DNA of 42,058 nt from Betaproteobacteria bacterium CG2_30_68_42. Lineage in GTDB: Bacteria; Pseudomonadota; Gammaproteobacteria; Burkholderiales; Rhodocyclaceae. The translations under genes and the position numbers were made by a program. The stretch lies in assembly GCA_001872285.1 (NCBI GenBank), contig MNXU01000024.1:1-42058 (forward strand), read 5' to 3'. This document shows positions 16,831 through 28,457 of this stretch, in pieces. How positions within the stretch are numbered: the stretch's first letter is position 1; every line of letters begins with the position of its first letter. The notes beneath the pieces were generated by a model. That model was not told the origin of the DNA. It worked only from the letters and a program-made list of their open reading frames with translations, and did not search any database.

Positions 16831-16892
16831 GCCGGGCTCCTTTCCCGCAGGATCCGCATGGCGGCCCTCCGCCAGGGGCTGCGGTTGTTAAA

Positions 16893-16911
16893 TGATAATG
16901 GTTATTATTAC
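16893..16911 (-). promoter_or_regulatory. Fur-like operator over the FTR1 permease promoter
   Basis: The AT-rich palindrome ATAATGGTTATTAT, with perfect 5-bp arms ATAAT/ATTAT, resembles the Fur consensus GATAATGATAATCATTATC. It stands out in this GC-rich DNA. It overlaps the proposed -10 (TGTAAT, read on the minus strand at 16912-16907) and start site of the FTR1 gene, as expected for iron-dependent repression. Confidence 0.6.
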
Positions 16912-16934
16912 ACATGCTATCCCGGATGTGCGAC

Positions 16935-16948
16935 TTGATCCAGATCAA
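16935..16948 (-). promoter_or_regulatory. Perfect Fnr box upstream of the FTR1 permease
   Basis: TTGATCCAGATCAA is a 10/10 match to TTGAT-N4-ATCAA. On the minus strand, exactly 22 bases separate it from TGTAAT (16912-16907), i.e. a class II Fnr promoter centred at -41.5. On the plus strand it would lie about 65 bases before a possible ppa start, so a second effect on ppa cannot be excluded. Confidence 0.75.
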
Positions 16949-16994
16949 CTGGGGTGCGAATCATCCGTTCAGCCGCCGTACCGGGAATCTCTGG

Positions 16995-17000
16995 GATAAT
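16995..17000 (+). promoter_or_regulatory. Candidate -10 element for ppa
   Basis: GATAAT, embedded in the palindrome GGGATAATCCC, lies 30 bases before the ppa ATG. No good -35 hexamer is visible at the right distance. Confidence 0.35.
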
Positions 17001-17029
17001 CCCCGCACCCCTACGGCCGGAGCGAACGG

Positions 17030-17578
17030 ATGAGCCTGGAGCGAGTACCCTCGGGACGCGATCTTCCGAACGATTTCAACGTCATCGTCGAGATCCCCAT
17101 GCACGCGGATCCGATCAAGTACGAGATGGACAAGGAGGCGGGTGCGATGTTCGTCGACCGCTTCATGTCGACCTCGATGCGTTATCCCTGCAACTACGGC
17201 TACATTCCTCACACCATCTCGGGGGACGGCGATCCGGTCGACGTGCTGGTGCTCTCGCCGGTTCCGATCATCACCGGCGCGGTCGTGCGCTGCCGGCCGG
17301 TTGGAATGCTGAGGATGCAGGACGAAGCCGGGGAGGATGCGAAACTGCTCGCGGTGCCGATCGACAAGCTGATCTCGATCTACCGCGCGGTCGACACCCC
17401 GCGCGATCTCCCGGAGGGCATCCTCGCCCAGATCAGCCATTTCTTCGAGCATTACAAGGATCTCGAGCCGGGAAAGTGGGTCAAGGTCCAGGGCTGGGTC
17501 GGACCGGCGGAGGCGAAAGCCGAGATCCTGGATGGAGTTGCACGCTACCAGCAGGCGGCGCACAAGCCGGCTTTCTGA
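17030..17578 (+). CDS. ppa: Inorganic pyrophosphatase (family I)
   Basis: This 182-aa cytoplasmic enzyme hydrolyses pyrophosphate and pulls biosynthetic reactions forward. The family signature D-G-D-P-V-D-V-L is present ([14 protein letters not shown]). Other conserved segments are [24 protein letters not shown] and the C-terminal [19 protein letters not shown] with conserved Lys and Tyr. Length is typical of bacterial hexameric enzymes. It is 9 bases upstream of nadE. NAD+ synthesis releases pyrophosphate, so the pairing is sensible. Confidence 0.93.
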   Translation: MSLERVPSGRDLPNDFNVIVEIPMHADPIKYEMDKEAGAMFVDRFMSTSMRYPCNYGYIPHTISGDGDPVDVLVLSPVPIITGAVVRCRPVGMLRMQDEAGEDAKLLAVPIDKLISIYRAVDTPRDLPEGILAQISHFFEHYKDLEPGKWVKVQGWVGPAEAKAEILDGVARYQQAAHKPAF

Positions 17579-17587
17579 ACAGGACGG

Positions 17588-19225
17588 ATGACGATCGGAT
17601 CACCCGCTTCCATGACTCCGCTCGTTATCGCCGTCGCGCAGATCAACTGCGTGGTCGGCGATCTTGCGGGTAACGCCGATCGTATTCTGGAAGCGGCCGC
17701 GAAGGCACGGGCCGCCGGCGCCCACCTCGTCGTCACGCCCGAACTCGCGCTCTCCGGCTACCCTCCGGAGGATCTGCTGCTGCGCTCCGATTTCTACCGG
17801 GCCTGCGAACGCGAGATGGCGCGGATCGCGCGCAGCCTCGACGGCATCGCGCTGATCGTCGGCCATCCGCTCGAGGAAGGCGACCAGCACTTCAACGCCG
17901 CCTCGCTCGTCAGGCCGGGCGAGCCGATCATCAGCTACCGCAAGCACCGGCTGCCCAACTACGAGGTGTTCGACGAGGAACGCTATTTCGATTGCGGTGC
18001 GAAGCCGTGCGTGGTGACGGTGGCGGGGGTGCGCATCGGCATCAACATCTGCGCGGACGTCTGGGAGGAAGGGGCCGCGGATGCGGCCCGCCGCGAGGGC
18101 GCCGAATTGCTCGTGGCGCTCAACGCTTCTCCCTACCACATCGACAAGCAGGCGACGCGCTATGAGGTGCTGCGCAGCCGGATCGAGGACACCGGCATTC
18201 CGGTGATCTATGCCAACCTGGTCGGCGGCCAGGACGAGCTGGTCTTCGACGGGGCCTCCTTCGCGCTCGACCGCTCGGGCGAGCTGGTGCTCCAGTCGCG
18301 CTCCTTCGTCGAGGCGATCGATCGGGTGACCTATGCGGACGGGGACCTGCAGCCGGGCAACATTGCAGCGCCCGAGCCGATCGAGGCGGAGATCTATGCG
18401 GCGCTTCGCCTCGGGGTCGCGGATTACCTGGGCAAGAACGGATTTCCCGGCGCCATCGTCGGCCTGTCGGGCGGAATCGACTCCGCACTCACGCTGTGCG
18501 TCGCGGCGGACGCGCTCGGAGCGAACCGGGTGCACGCGGTCATGATGCCTTCGCCCTATACGTCCCGGATGAGCCTGGAGGATGCGCGCGCGCTCGCGCA
18601 AGCGCTGGGCGTCGCCTACGACGAGATCCCGATCCGGCCGGCGATGGATGCGTTCGCCTCGATGCTCGCGCGCCGCTTCGCCGGCCGCGAAGCCGATGCG
18701 ACCGAAGAGAACATCCAGGCACGCATCCGCGGGATGATCCTGATGGCGATTTCGAACAAGGAAGGCTCCATCGTCCTGACGACCGGAAACAAGTCGGAGA
18801 TGGCGGTCGGCTACGCCACCCTCTACGGAGACATGGCGGGCGGGTTCGCCGTTATCAAGGACATCTTCAAGACGATGGTCTATCGGCTCGCGCGCTACCG
18901 CAACGGCGTCGCGCCGGTGATCCCCGAGAGCACGCTCGCTCGCCCGCCCACTGCCGAGCTCAAGCCGGGTCAGACCGACCAGGACACGCTGCCGCCCTAC
19001 GAGGTCCTGGACGCCATCATCGAGGCCTACATGGAACGCGACGAATCCCCGCGCGAGATCGTCGCGCGCGGTTACACCGCAACCGACGTTCGCCGCGTGG
19101 TGACGATGCTCAAGCGCAGCGAGTACAAGCGCCGGCAGGCGCCGGTCGGCATCCGGGTGACGCGGCGCGGCTTCGGCAAGGACTGGCGATATCCGATAAC
19201 ATCGCGCTACGCGGACGAATGGTGA
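17588..19225 (+). CDS. nadE: Glutamine-dependent NAD+ synthetase
   Basis: This is a 545-aa two-domain enzyme that amidates nicotinic acid adenine dinucleotide to NAD+. The N-terminal nitrilase-type glutaminase domain (about residues 8-260) has the Glu of PELALSGYPPEDLLL, the Lys of YRKHRLPNYE and the Cys of INICADVWEEG. The C-terminal synthetase domain has the PP-loop LSGGIDSALTLCVA and TTGNKSEMAVGYATLYGD. The ATG at 17588 has AGGA before it; an in-frame ATG at 17612 is the alternative. It is followed by a PII gene, which may be functionally linked: PII control of NadE has been reported in other bacteria. Confidence 0.93.
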   Translation: MTIGSPASMTPLVIAVAQINCVVGDLAGNADRILEAAAKARAAGAHLVVTPELALSGYPPEDLLLRSDFYRACEREMARIARSLDGIALIVGHPLEEGDQHFNAASLVRPGEPIISYRKHRLPNYEVFDEERYFDCGAKPCVVTVAGVRIGINICADVWEEGAADAARREGAELLVALNASPYHIDKQATRYEVLRSRIEDTGIPVIYANLVGGQDELVFDGASFALDRSGELVLQSRSFVEAIDRVTYADGDLQPGNIAAPEPIEAEIYAALRLGVADYLGKNGFPGAIVGLSGGIDSALTLCVAADALGANRVHAVMMPSPYTSRMSLEDARALAQALGVAYDEIPIRPAMDAFASMLARRFAGREADATEENIQARIRGMILMAISNKEGSIVLTTGNKSEMAVGYATLYGDMAGGFAVIKDIFKTMVYRLARYRNGVAPVIPESTLARPPTAELKPGQTDQDTLPPYEVLDAIIEAYMERDESPREIVARGYTATDVRRVVTMLKRSEYKRRQAPVGIRVTRRGFGKDWRYPITSRYADEW

Positions 19226-19594
<369 letters not shown>

Positions 19595-19633
19595 CCGCCC
19601 GCGGCGCCTTCGCCGGCCTCCGGAAAGCGTTCA

Positions 19634-19668
19634 TCACCAAGGGCACCAAGGCACCAAGGGCGCCAAGG
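19634..19668. repeat. Short tandem repeat of CACCAAGG units
   Basis: About four imperfect 8-10 bp units (CACCAAGG, GCACCAAGG, GCACCAAGGG, GCGCCAAGG) lie head to tail in the 85-bp gap between the convergent glnB and smr genes. No hairpin with a T run was found there. Confidence 0.6.
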
Positions 19669-19679
19669 ATTGCACGGCG

Positions 19680-20252
19680 TCAGCTCTTGCCGGCGTGAGG
19701 GCGTTCCGGCAGGGCGCGCAGGAGCACGACGAGTGCGCCGCTGCCGCCCAGCGCGGCGCGCGCCTGGCAGAACGCCAGGACGTCGACGCGGCGCGCCAGC
19801 CAGCCCTGCACGCAGCCCTTGAGCACCGGCTCTCCGCCCGGAGAGCCCAGTCCCTTGCCGTGAATGACGCGGATGCAGCGCAAGCCCCGCTTCAGGCTCC
19901 GGGCGACGAATTCCGAGATCAGCCGATGCGCCTCGTGCCGTGTGATGCCGTGCAGGTCGATCTGGTCCTGGACCACCCAGCGGCCGCGCCGGAGATCGCG
20001 CAGCGTCGTGCGCGGCACTCCGGGCCGCCGAAATGTTGCCTCTTCGCCGCCTTCCAGGAAAAGCTCGAAGGAGGCCGGCCCTTCGATCGATTCCGCGAGC
20101 GCGGCCGCTTCGTCACGCCGCCGCTGGCGCGGCTTCGGCGCCGGGCGAGGCGCTTCGAGATGCACGCGGCGCACGGCGAGCGGCGTCGCATCGGCCACCG
20201 CGGCGCGAAACAGCGCGGCGGCCTCGGGATCGCAGATGCACCGCGCGCGCAT
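19680..20252 (-). CDS. Smr-domain protein
   Basis: This is a 190-aa protein with a C-terminal Smr (small MutS-related) domain, about residues 90-185. The hallmark motifs are DLHGITRHEA and HGKGLGSPGG, followed by VLKGCVQGWL. Free-standing Smr proteins are probable DNA or RNA endonucleases. The N-terminal 90 residues are basic and Pro-rich (RPAPKPRQRRRDE). It starts 2 bases after the trxB stop, forming a two-gene minus-strand unit. Cellular substrate unknown. Confidence 0.82.
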   Translation of the reverse strand: MRARCICDPEAAALFRAAVADATPLAVRRVHLEAPRPAPKPRQRRRDEAAALAESIEGPASFELFLEGGEEATFRRPGVPRTTLRDLRRGRWVVQDQIDLHGITRHEAHRLISEFVARSLKRGLRCIRVIHGKGLGSPGGEPVLKGCVQGWLARRVDVLAFCQARAALGGSGALVVLLRALPERPHAGKS

Positions 20253-20254
20253 GG

Positions 20255-21262
<1,008 letters not shown>

Positions 21263-21361
21263 TTATACCGGAGCGCGGCGGCGGCCTGCGCCGCACCGGT
21301 CGGCGCGGTGCGCGGCCCGCAAGGTCCGGCGCCCCGGTTCGGTGCACTTGCGGCATTCCAC

Positions 21362-21391
21362 TATAATGGCGCCAACGAGAACCATTGGCGC
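21362..21391 (+). promoter_or_regulatory. Promoter with inverted repeat before the Crp-type regulator
   Basis: A perfect TATAAT lies at 21362-21367. Just downstream, 7-bp arms GCGCCAA (21369-21375) and TTGGCGC (21385-21391) form an inverted repeat across the expected start site. This is a plausible operator or 5' hairpin. The -35 (TTCGGT at 21338-21343) is weak. Confidence 0.5.
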
Positions 21392-21425
21392 GTGAATGCC
21401 GCCCGCTGGCGGGAGGATCGCGTAA

Positions 21426-22112
21426 GTGATGGCAATGACATTGCGAGTGCCCAACGGGGTGTCGACGACGGCTCTGCGTACCTTCCCGATGTTCTACGGG
21501 CTGGAGGAGCGCAGCCTGGAATCGCTGGCGCGGGTGTCGATGATGCGCCGGGTGCCGCGGGGTTCGGCGGTGGTACGCGCCGGAGACCGCACCGATTTCG
21601 TCTATCTGGTGCTTTCCGGCAGCCTGAAGGTGCTGGTGAGCGACGAGGAAGGGCGCGAGGTCATCCTCTCCATGCTCGGACCCGGCGAGCTGTTCGGCGA
21701 GATGGGTGTGCTCGACGACAATCCGCGCTCGGCGACCGTTGCTGCCGTCGTGCCCAGCGACCTGGTGGTCATCGCCAAGAGCGATTTCAAGCGCTGCCTG
21801 CAGGAGAATTTCGAGGTCTGCGCGTACATCATGCGCAATCTCGTTCAAAGACTGCGCACGGCGGACCGCAAGATCGAGAGCCTCGCCCTGATGGATGTCT
21901 ATGGCCGTGTCGCCCGCCTGTTGCTGGAGATGGCCGAGACGGTGGCGGGCGAGAAGATCGTGATGCGAAAGATCTCCAAGCAGGACATCGCCAAGATGAT
22001 CGGTGCGTCGCGCGAGATGGTGAGTCGGGTGATGAAGGACCTGCAGCTCCAGGGATTCATCCGCGAGGCGGACGGCCGCATCTATCTGCGCGATCCGATC
22101 GAGAAGGTCTGA
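21426..22112 (+). CDS. Crp/Fnr-family regulator, Crp-like
   Basis: This is a regulator of about 228 aa. The beta roll carries GELFGEMGVLDDNPRSATV, close to the cAMP phosphate-binding cassette of Crp (FGE...RSA), so it may bind a cyclic nucleotide. The C-terminal winged helix has KQDIAKMIGASREMVSRVMKDL with the R-E-M-V-S-R recognition helix typical of Crp-like proteins. There are no Fnr-type cysteines. The start is GTG at 21426 or ATG at 21429, both after GGGAGG at 21411-21416. It is followed by ftsK on the same strand but with its own TATAAT between. Target genes unknown. Confidence 0.85.
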   Translation: MMAMTLRVPNGVSTTALRTFPMFYGLEERSLESLARVSMMRRVPRGSAVVRAGDRTDFVYLVLSGSLKVLVSDEEGREVILSMLGPGELFGEMGVLDDNPRSATVAAVVPSDLVVIAKSDFKRCLQENFEVCAYIMRNLVQRLRTADRKIESLALMDVYGRVARLLLEMAETVAGEKIVMRKISKQDIAKMIGASREMVSRVMKDLQLQGFIREADGRIYLRDPIEKV

Positions 22113-22114
22113 AC

Positions 22115-22146
22115 CCCCCGCCGCGCGGGGGCGCGGTGCGTATAAT
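22115..22146 (+). promoter_or_regulatory. GC hairpin followed by TATAAT upstream of ftsK
   Basis: CCCCGC-CGC-GCGGGG forms a 6-bp hairpin right after the regulator stop, with no T tract. TATAAT at 22141-22146 then lies about 36-41 bases before the possible ftsK starts. The -10 hexamer is perfect; no clear -35 is seen. Confidence 0.4.
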
Positions 22147-22181
22147 GGGCCGGCGTTGGCATCAGCCGTTTCCATTTGCGT

Positions 22182-24440
22182 GTGAGCGCCGCGACCCCCT
22201 CCCTTCCTGAACGAATCGCCGGGCTTGTGCATGAAGCGCGCTGGCTGCTCCTGGCGGCGTGCGCCGGCTATTTCGCGCTCGTTCTGTTCGGCTATGACCG
22301 CGCCGATCCGGGCTGGTCGCATGCGGGAGCCGGTCTGGAGCGGGTCGCCAATCCGGGCGGGCGCTTCGGCGCGTGGCTGGCCGACGTCCTCCTTTACCTG
22401 TTCGGCCTGTCCGCATGGTGGTGGGTCGCCTTCTTCGCGTTCCTGGTCGTGCTCGGCTACCGTCGCCTCGGCCGGACGGGCGGTGGCGACCGCAGGCCGT
22501 TCCTGATCGCGGTCGCAGGCTTCGCGGTGCTGCTAGCGGCGAGCAGCGGACTGGAAGCGCTGCGCTTCCATTCGGTGCGGGCCGTGCTGCCGTTTCTTCC
22601 CGGCGGAGTGACCGGCTACGAGGTCGCGCGAGCCGCGCATCGCTATCTCGGATTCACCGGCGGGACCCTGTTGCTGCTCGGCCTGATGGCGGCCTCCTTC
22701 AGCCTGTTCTCCGGCCTGTCGTGGGTCGGGCTCGCCGAACGTACCGGGCTGCTGATGGAGCGCGTCGCGGGCGCGATCCGGTTCGCATGGGAGAAATGGC
22801 GCGATCGCCGCATCGGGCGCGAAGTGGCCGGAAGCCGCGAGGCGGTGATCGAGATCGAGCGCCGCCGCCAGCAGGCGCACGAGCCCGTGCGCATCGAAGC
22901 GGTCGAGCGCGAACTGCCGCGATCGGAGCGGGTCGAGAAGGAACGCCAGCAGCCGCTGTTCGCGGACCTGCCGGACAACCTGCTGCCTCCGCTTTCGCTG
23001 CTCGACGAGGCCTCGCGCGATGCCGAACCCCCCTCGCCCGAAACGCTCGAATTCACCTCGCGCCTGATCGAGCGCAAGCTCGGCGATTTCGGGGTCGAGG
23101 TGAAGGTGGCTGCGGCGCTTCCCGGCCCGGTCATCACCCGCTACGAAGTCGAACCGGCGGTGGGCGTCAAGGGCAGCCAGATCGTCAATCTGGTCCGGGA
23201 CCTCGCGCGCGCCCTCTCGGTGGTCAGCATTCGGGTGATCGAGACGATCCCGGGCAAGAGCTGCATGGGGCTGGAGATCCCGAATGCCAGGCGGCAGATG
23301 GTGCATCTCGCCGAAATTCTCGGCTCGGTGCCCTATCACGAGATGCACTCGCCGCTCGCCCTCGTGCTGGGCAAGGACATCGGCGGCGCGCCGGTGGTCG
23401 CCGATCTCGCACGCATGCCGCATCTGCTGGTGGCCGGCACCACCGGCTCCGGCAAGTCGGTCGCGATCAACGCGATGATCCTGTCGCTCCTCTACAAGTC
23501 GGAGCCGGACGCGGTGAAGCTCATCCTGGTCGATCCCAAGATGCTCGAGCTGTCCGCCTACGAGGGCATTCCGCACCTCGCCGCACCGGTGGTGACCGAC
23601 ATGCGGCACGCCGCCAACGCGCTTGCGTGGTGCGTGGGCGAGATGGAGCGCCGCTACAGGCAGATGTCGGCGCTCGCGGTGCGCAACCTCTCCGGTTACA
23701 ACCACAAGATCCGCGAGGCCGGGAAGGCCGGCAAGCCGATCGACGATCCGCTCCGGCCCGATCCCGCGCAGAGCGCGCCGCTTGCCACGCTGCCCTACAT
23801 CGTGGTGGTGATCGACGAGCTGGCCGACCTGATGATGGTCGCGGGCAAGAAGGTCGAGGAGCTGATCGCGCGGCTCGCGCAGAAGGCGCGCGCCGCCGGT
23901 ATTCACCTCATCCTCGCGACGCAGCGGCCCTCGGTGGATGTCATCACCGGGCTGATCAAGGCGAACATCCCGACCCGGATCTCGTTCCAGGTCTCGAGCC
24001 GCGTGGACTCGCGCACCATCCTCGACCAGTCGGGCGCCGAGGCCCTGCTGGGGCAGGGCGACATGCTCTTTCTCGTGCCCGGCACCGGCATGCCGGTGCG
24101 CGTGCATGGTGCCTTCGTGGCCGATGGCGAGGTGCACCGCGTGGTGGAGTATCTCAAGCGGCTGGGCAAGCCGGATTATGTCGAGGGCATCCTCGACGAT
24201 GCCGAAGAGACGCCGGGCGACGACGATGTGCAGGGCGCCGGCGAAGCGGATCCGCTCTACGATCAGGCGGTCGAGATCGTCCTGCGCACGCGGCGGCCGT
24301 CCATCTCGCTGGTGCAGCGCCATCTGCGCATCGGCTACAACCGCTCGGCGCGGCTGATCGAGCAGATGGAGCGCAGCGGGCTCGTTTCGGCGATGGGCTC
24401 CAACGGCAACCGCGAAGTGCTGCTGCCTGCCCGGGAATGA
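22182..24440 (+). CDS. ftsK: DNA translocase FtsK
   Basis: This is a septal DNA translocase of about 752 aa that segregates chromosome termini. About four N-terminal membrane helices (roughly to residue 185) are followed by a short charged linker. The motor has Walker [16 protein letters not shown] (about residues 418-432) and Walker [12 protein letters not shown]. The C-terminal gamma winged helix reads [19 protein letters not shown] and recognises KOPS. The linker is much shorter than in E. coli FtsK, giving a SpoIIIE-like length common in betaproteobacteria. The start is uncertain: GTG 22182 is used, and TTG 22176 is possible. The stop overlaps the lolA start (ATGA). Confidence 0.93.
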   Translation: MSAATPSLPERIAGLVHEARWLLLAACAGYFALVLFGYDRADPGWSHAGAGLERVANPGGRFGAWLADVLLYLFGLSAWWWVAFFAFLVVLGYRRLGRTGGGDRRPFLIAVAGFAVLLAASSGLEALRFHSVRAVLPFLPGGVTGYEVARAAHRYLGFTGGTLLLLGLMAASFSLFSGLSWVGLAERTGLLMERVAGAIRFAWEKWRDRRIGREVAGSREAVIEIERRRQQAHEPVRIEAVERELPRSERVEKERQQPLFADLPDNLLPPLSLLDEASRDAEPPSPETLEFTSRLIERKLGDFGVEVKVAAALPGPVITRYEVEPAVGVKGSQIVNLVRDLARALSVVSIRVIETIPGKSCMGLEIPNARRQMVHLAEILGSVPYHEMHSPLALVLGKDIGGAPVVADLARMPHLLVAGTTGSGKSVAINAMILSLLYKSEPDAVKLILVDPKMLELSAYEGIPHLAAPVVTDMRHAANALAWCVGEMERRYRQMSALAVRNLSGYNHKIREAGKAGKPIDDPLRPDPAQSAPLATLPYIVVVIDELADLMMVAGKKVEELIARLAQKARAAGIHLILATQRPSVDVITGLIKANIPTRISFQVSSRVDSRTILDQSGAEALLGQGDMLFLVPGTGMPVRVHGAFVADGEVHRVVEYLKRLGKPDYVEGILDDAEETPGDDDVQGAGEADPLYDQAVEIVLRTRRPSISLVQRHLRIGYNRSARLIEQMERSGLVSAMGSNGNREVLLPARE

Positions 24441-25099
24441 CTGGCGCGCATGTACGGAAGGTGGTGAGTCCGGGGTCGGTGCGGACCGCCGCGCGACTCG
24501 CGCTCGCTGCGGCTCTCGCGGCGGCGAGCATGACTGCGAGCGCAAGCGGACTGGACCAGCTCCGGCGTTTCCTGGACACCACCCGGAGCGCGCGCGCGGA
24601 CTTCGAGCAGACGGTGAGCGCGAAGCCCGGGCGCGCACCGCAGAGCGCCAGCGGCACCATGGCCTTCTCGCGGCCCGGGAGGTTCCGCTGGGTGTACCGG
24701 GTGCCCTACGATCAGGTCATCGTGGGCGACGGCGAGAAGCTCTGGATCTACGACCGCGAACTCGCCCAAGTGACCGTGCGCACCCTCGACCGCGCTCTCG
24801 GTTCCAGCCCGGCGGCGCTGCTCGCGGGCGACAACGCGCTGGAGCGCGGGTTCGTCCTTGCCGAGGGCGGCAGCAGCGACACCCTGGAGTGGGTGGAGGC
24901 GACGCCCAGGAACGCGGAAGCGGGCTATGAGCGCATCCGTATCGGGCTGCGCGCAGCAGTGCCTGCCGTCATGGAGTTGCGCGACAACTTCGGCCGCAGC
25001 ACCACGCTGCGCTTCAGCCGCTTCGAGCGCAATCCGGCGCTCGATGCTTCGCAGTTCCGCTTCGTTCCGCCCGCCGGCGCGGACGTGATCGGTGAGTGA
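24437..25099 (+). CDS. lolA: Outer-membrane lipoprotein carrier LolA
   Basis: This is a 220-aa periplasmic chaperone that ferries lipoproteins from the LolCDE complex to LolB. A signal peptide occupies about residues 1-36 (ending ASMTASA), followed by the LolA fold: [19 protein letters not shown], the conserved [11 protein letters not shown] with the Arg-Trp pair, [16 protein letters not shown], and the C-terminal [10 protein letters not shown]. The gene starts inside the ftsK stop and overlaps rarA by 8 bases. The order ftsK-lolA-rarA-serS is a widely conserved proteobacterial arrangement. Confidence 0.92.
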   Translation: MTGAHVRKVVSPGSVRTAARLALAAALAAASMTASASGLDQLRRFLDTTRSARADFEQTVSAKPGRAPQSASGTMAFSRPGRFRWVYRVPYDQVIVGDGEKLWIYDRELAQVTVRTLDRALGSSPAALLAGDNALERGFVLAEGGSSDTLEWVEATPRNAEAGYERIRIGLRAAVPAVMELRDNFGRSTTLRFSRFERNPALDASQFRFVPPAGADVIGE

Positions 25100-26408
25100 C
25101 CTGTTTCCGGGCGCGCAGCCGCCTCATGCGCCGCTCGCCGAGCTGATGCGTCCGCGCACGCTCGACGAGGTGCTGGGGCAAACCCACCTGCTCGGCCCCG
25201 GCAAGCCGTTGCGGCTCGCCTTCGAGTCGGGCACTCCCCACTCGATGATCCTCTGGGGGCCGCCGGGAACGGGCAAGACCACGCTCGCGCGGCTGATGGC
25301 CCAGGCCTTCGATGCCGAATTCATCGCGCTTTCTGCGGTGCTCTCCGGGGTCAAGGAGATCCGCGAGGCGATTGCGCGCGCCGAGCAGGTCGCTGCGGGC
25401 AGCGGGCGGCGCACCATCGTTTTCGTCGACGAGGTGCACCGGTTCAACAAGGCGCAGCAGGATGCCTTCCTGCCCTATGTCGAGCGCGGACTGATCACCC
25501 TGATCGGCGCGACCACCGAGAATCCATCGTTCGAGGTCAACAGCGCCCTGCTCTCGCGCGCGGCGGTCTATGTGCTCAACGGCCTGTCGGACGAGGATCT
25601 GGGCGCACTGTTCGAGCGCGTTCGCGCGCGGGTGTTTCCGGAGCTCGATTTTTCCGAGGATGCCCGCGCGCGCTTGATCGGCTTCGCCGACGGCGACGCG
25701 CGCCGTCTGCTCAACACGCTCGAACTCGTCCGCGGCGCGGCGCAGGCCGCTGCCATTCGCCGCGTCGAGGCAGCGCTCGTCGATGAGGCGCTCTCGCGCA
25801 GCCTGCGCCGCTTCGACAAGGGCGGCGAGCAGTTCTACGACCAGATCTCGGCGCTCCACAAGTCGGTGCGCGGCTCGAATCCGGACGCCGCCCTGTACTG
25901 GCTCGTGCGCATGCTGGAGGGCGGCGCCGATCCGCTCTATCTCGGCCGGCGCGTCGTGCGCATGGCGGTCGAGGATGTCGGCCTCGCCGATCCGCGCGCG
26001 TTGCAGATCGCGCTCGACGCCTGCGCGACCTACGAGCGGCTCGGCTCGCCCGAGGGCGAACTGGCGCTTGCCCATGCCGTGATCTTCATGGCCTGCGCGG
26101 CGAAATCGAACGCGGTCTACGTTGCGTATCAAGCCGCACGCGAATTCGTCGGCCGGGACAAGACGCGCCCGGTGCCGCTGCATTTGCGCAATGCGCCGGC
26201 CCGCCTGATGAAGGACCTGGGCTACGGCGAGGGCTACCGCTATGCGCACGACGAAGCGCAGGGCTATGCCGCCGGCGAACGCTATCTGCCCGAGGGCATG
26301 GACGCGCCCGAGTGGTACCGACCGAGCGATCGTGGCCTCGAAGCGAAGATCGCGGAGAAGCTCCGGCAGCTTCGCGAACTCGACCGGCGCGCCAACGACG
26401 ACAAATAA
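25092..26408 (+). CDS. rarA: Replication-associated recombination ATPase RarA
   Basis: This is a 438-aa AAA+ ATPase of the RarA/MgsA (WRNIP1) family that works at stalled forks. Walker A is G-P-P-G-T-G-K62-T (about 56-64). Walker B with the following His is FVDEVHRFNKAQQDAFLP (D113, E114). Sensor 1 is IGATTENPSFEVN, and the C-terminal tetramerisation domain includes QISALHKSVRGSNPDAALYWLVRM. It starts with GTG at 25092 and overlaps lolA. Confidence 0.93.
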   Translation: MSDLFPGAQPPHAPLAELMRPRTLDEVLGQTHLLGPGKPLRLAFESGTPHSMILWGPPGTGKTTLARLMAQAFDAEFIALSAVLSGVKEIREAIARAEQVAAGSGRRTIVFVDEVHRFNKAQQDAFLPYVERGLITLIGATTENPSFEVNSALLSRAAVYVLNGLSDEDLGALFERVRARVFPELDFSEDARARLIGFADGDARRLLNTLELVRGAAQAAAIRRVEAALVDEALSRSLRRFDKGGEQFYDQISALHKSVRGSNPDAALYWLVRMLEGGADPLYLGRRVVRMAVEDVGLADPRALQIALDACATYERLGSPEGELALAHAVIFMACAAKSNAVYVAYQAAREFVGRDKTRPVPLHLRNAPARLMKDLGYGEGYRYAHDEAQGYAAGERYLPEGMDAPEWYRPSDRGLEAKIAEKLRQLRELDRRANDDK

Positions 26409-27797
<1,389 letters not shown>

Positions 27798-27810
27798 ATT
27801 CGCTCGATGC

Positions 27811-27816
27811 TAGAAT
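27811..27816 (+). promoter_or_regulatory. Candidate -10 for tRNA-Ser
   Basis: TAGAAT in the context GCTAGAATGCG lies 74 bases before the tRNA, just past the serS stop. A -35 element is not clear. Confidence 0.3.
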
Positions 27817-27889
27817 GCGCTCCGCCGCGCGGGATGGGACTCATGCAATGCCGTAGTTTGCCTGATCCCCGATCCCTGATTCGTGACCC

Positions 27890-28457
<568 letters not shown>

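Noticed and set aside
22115..22132. Rho-independent terminator after the Crp-type regulator
   Set aside because: The hairpin is stable but lacks a T tract, and the ftsK promoter begins immediately after it.
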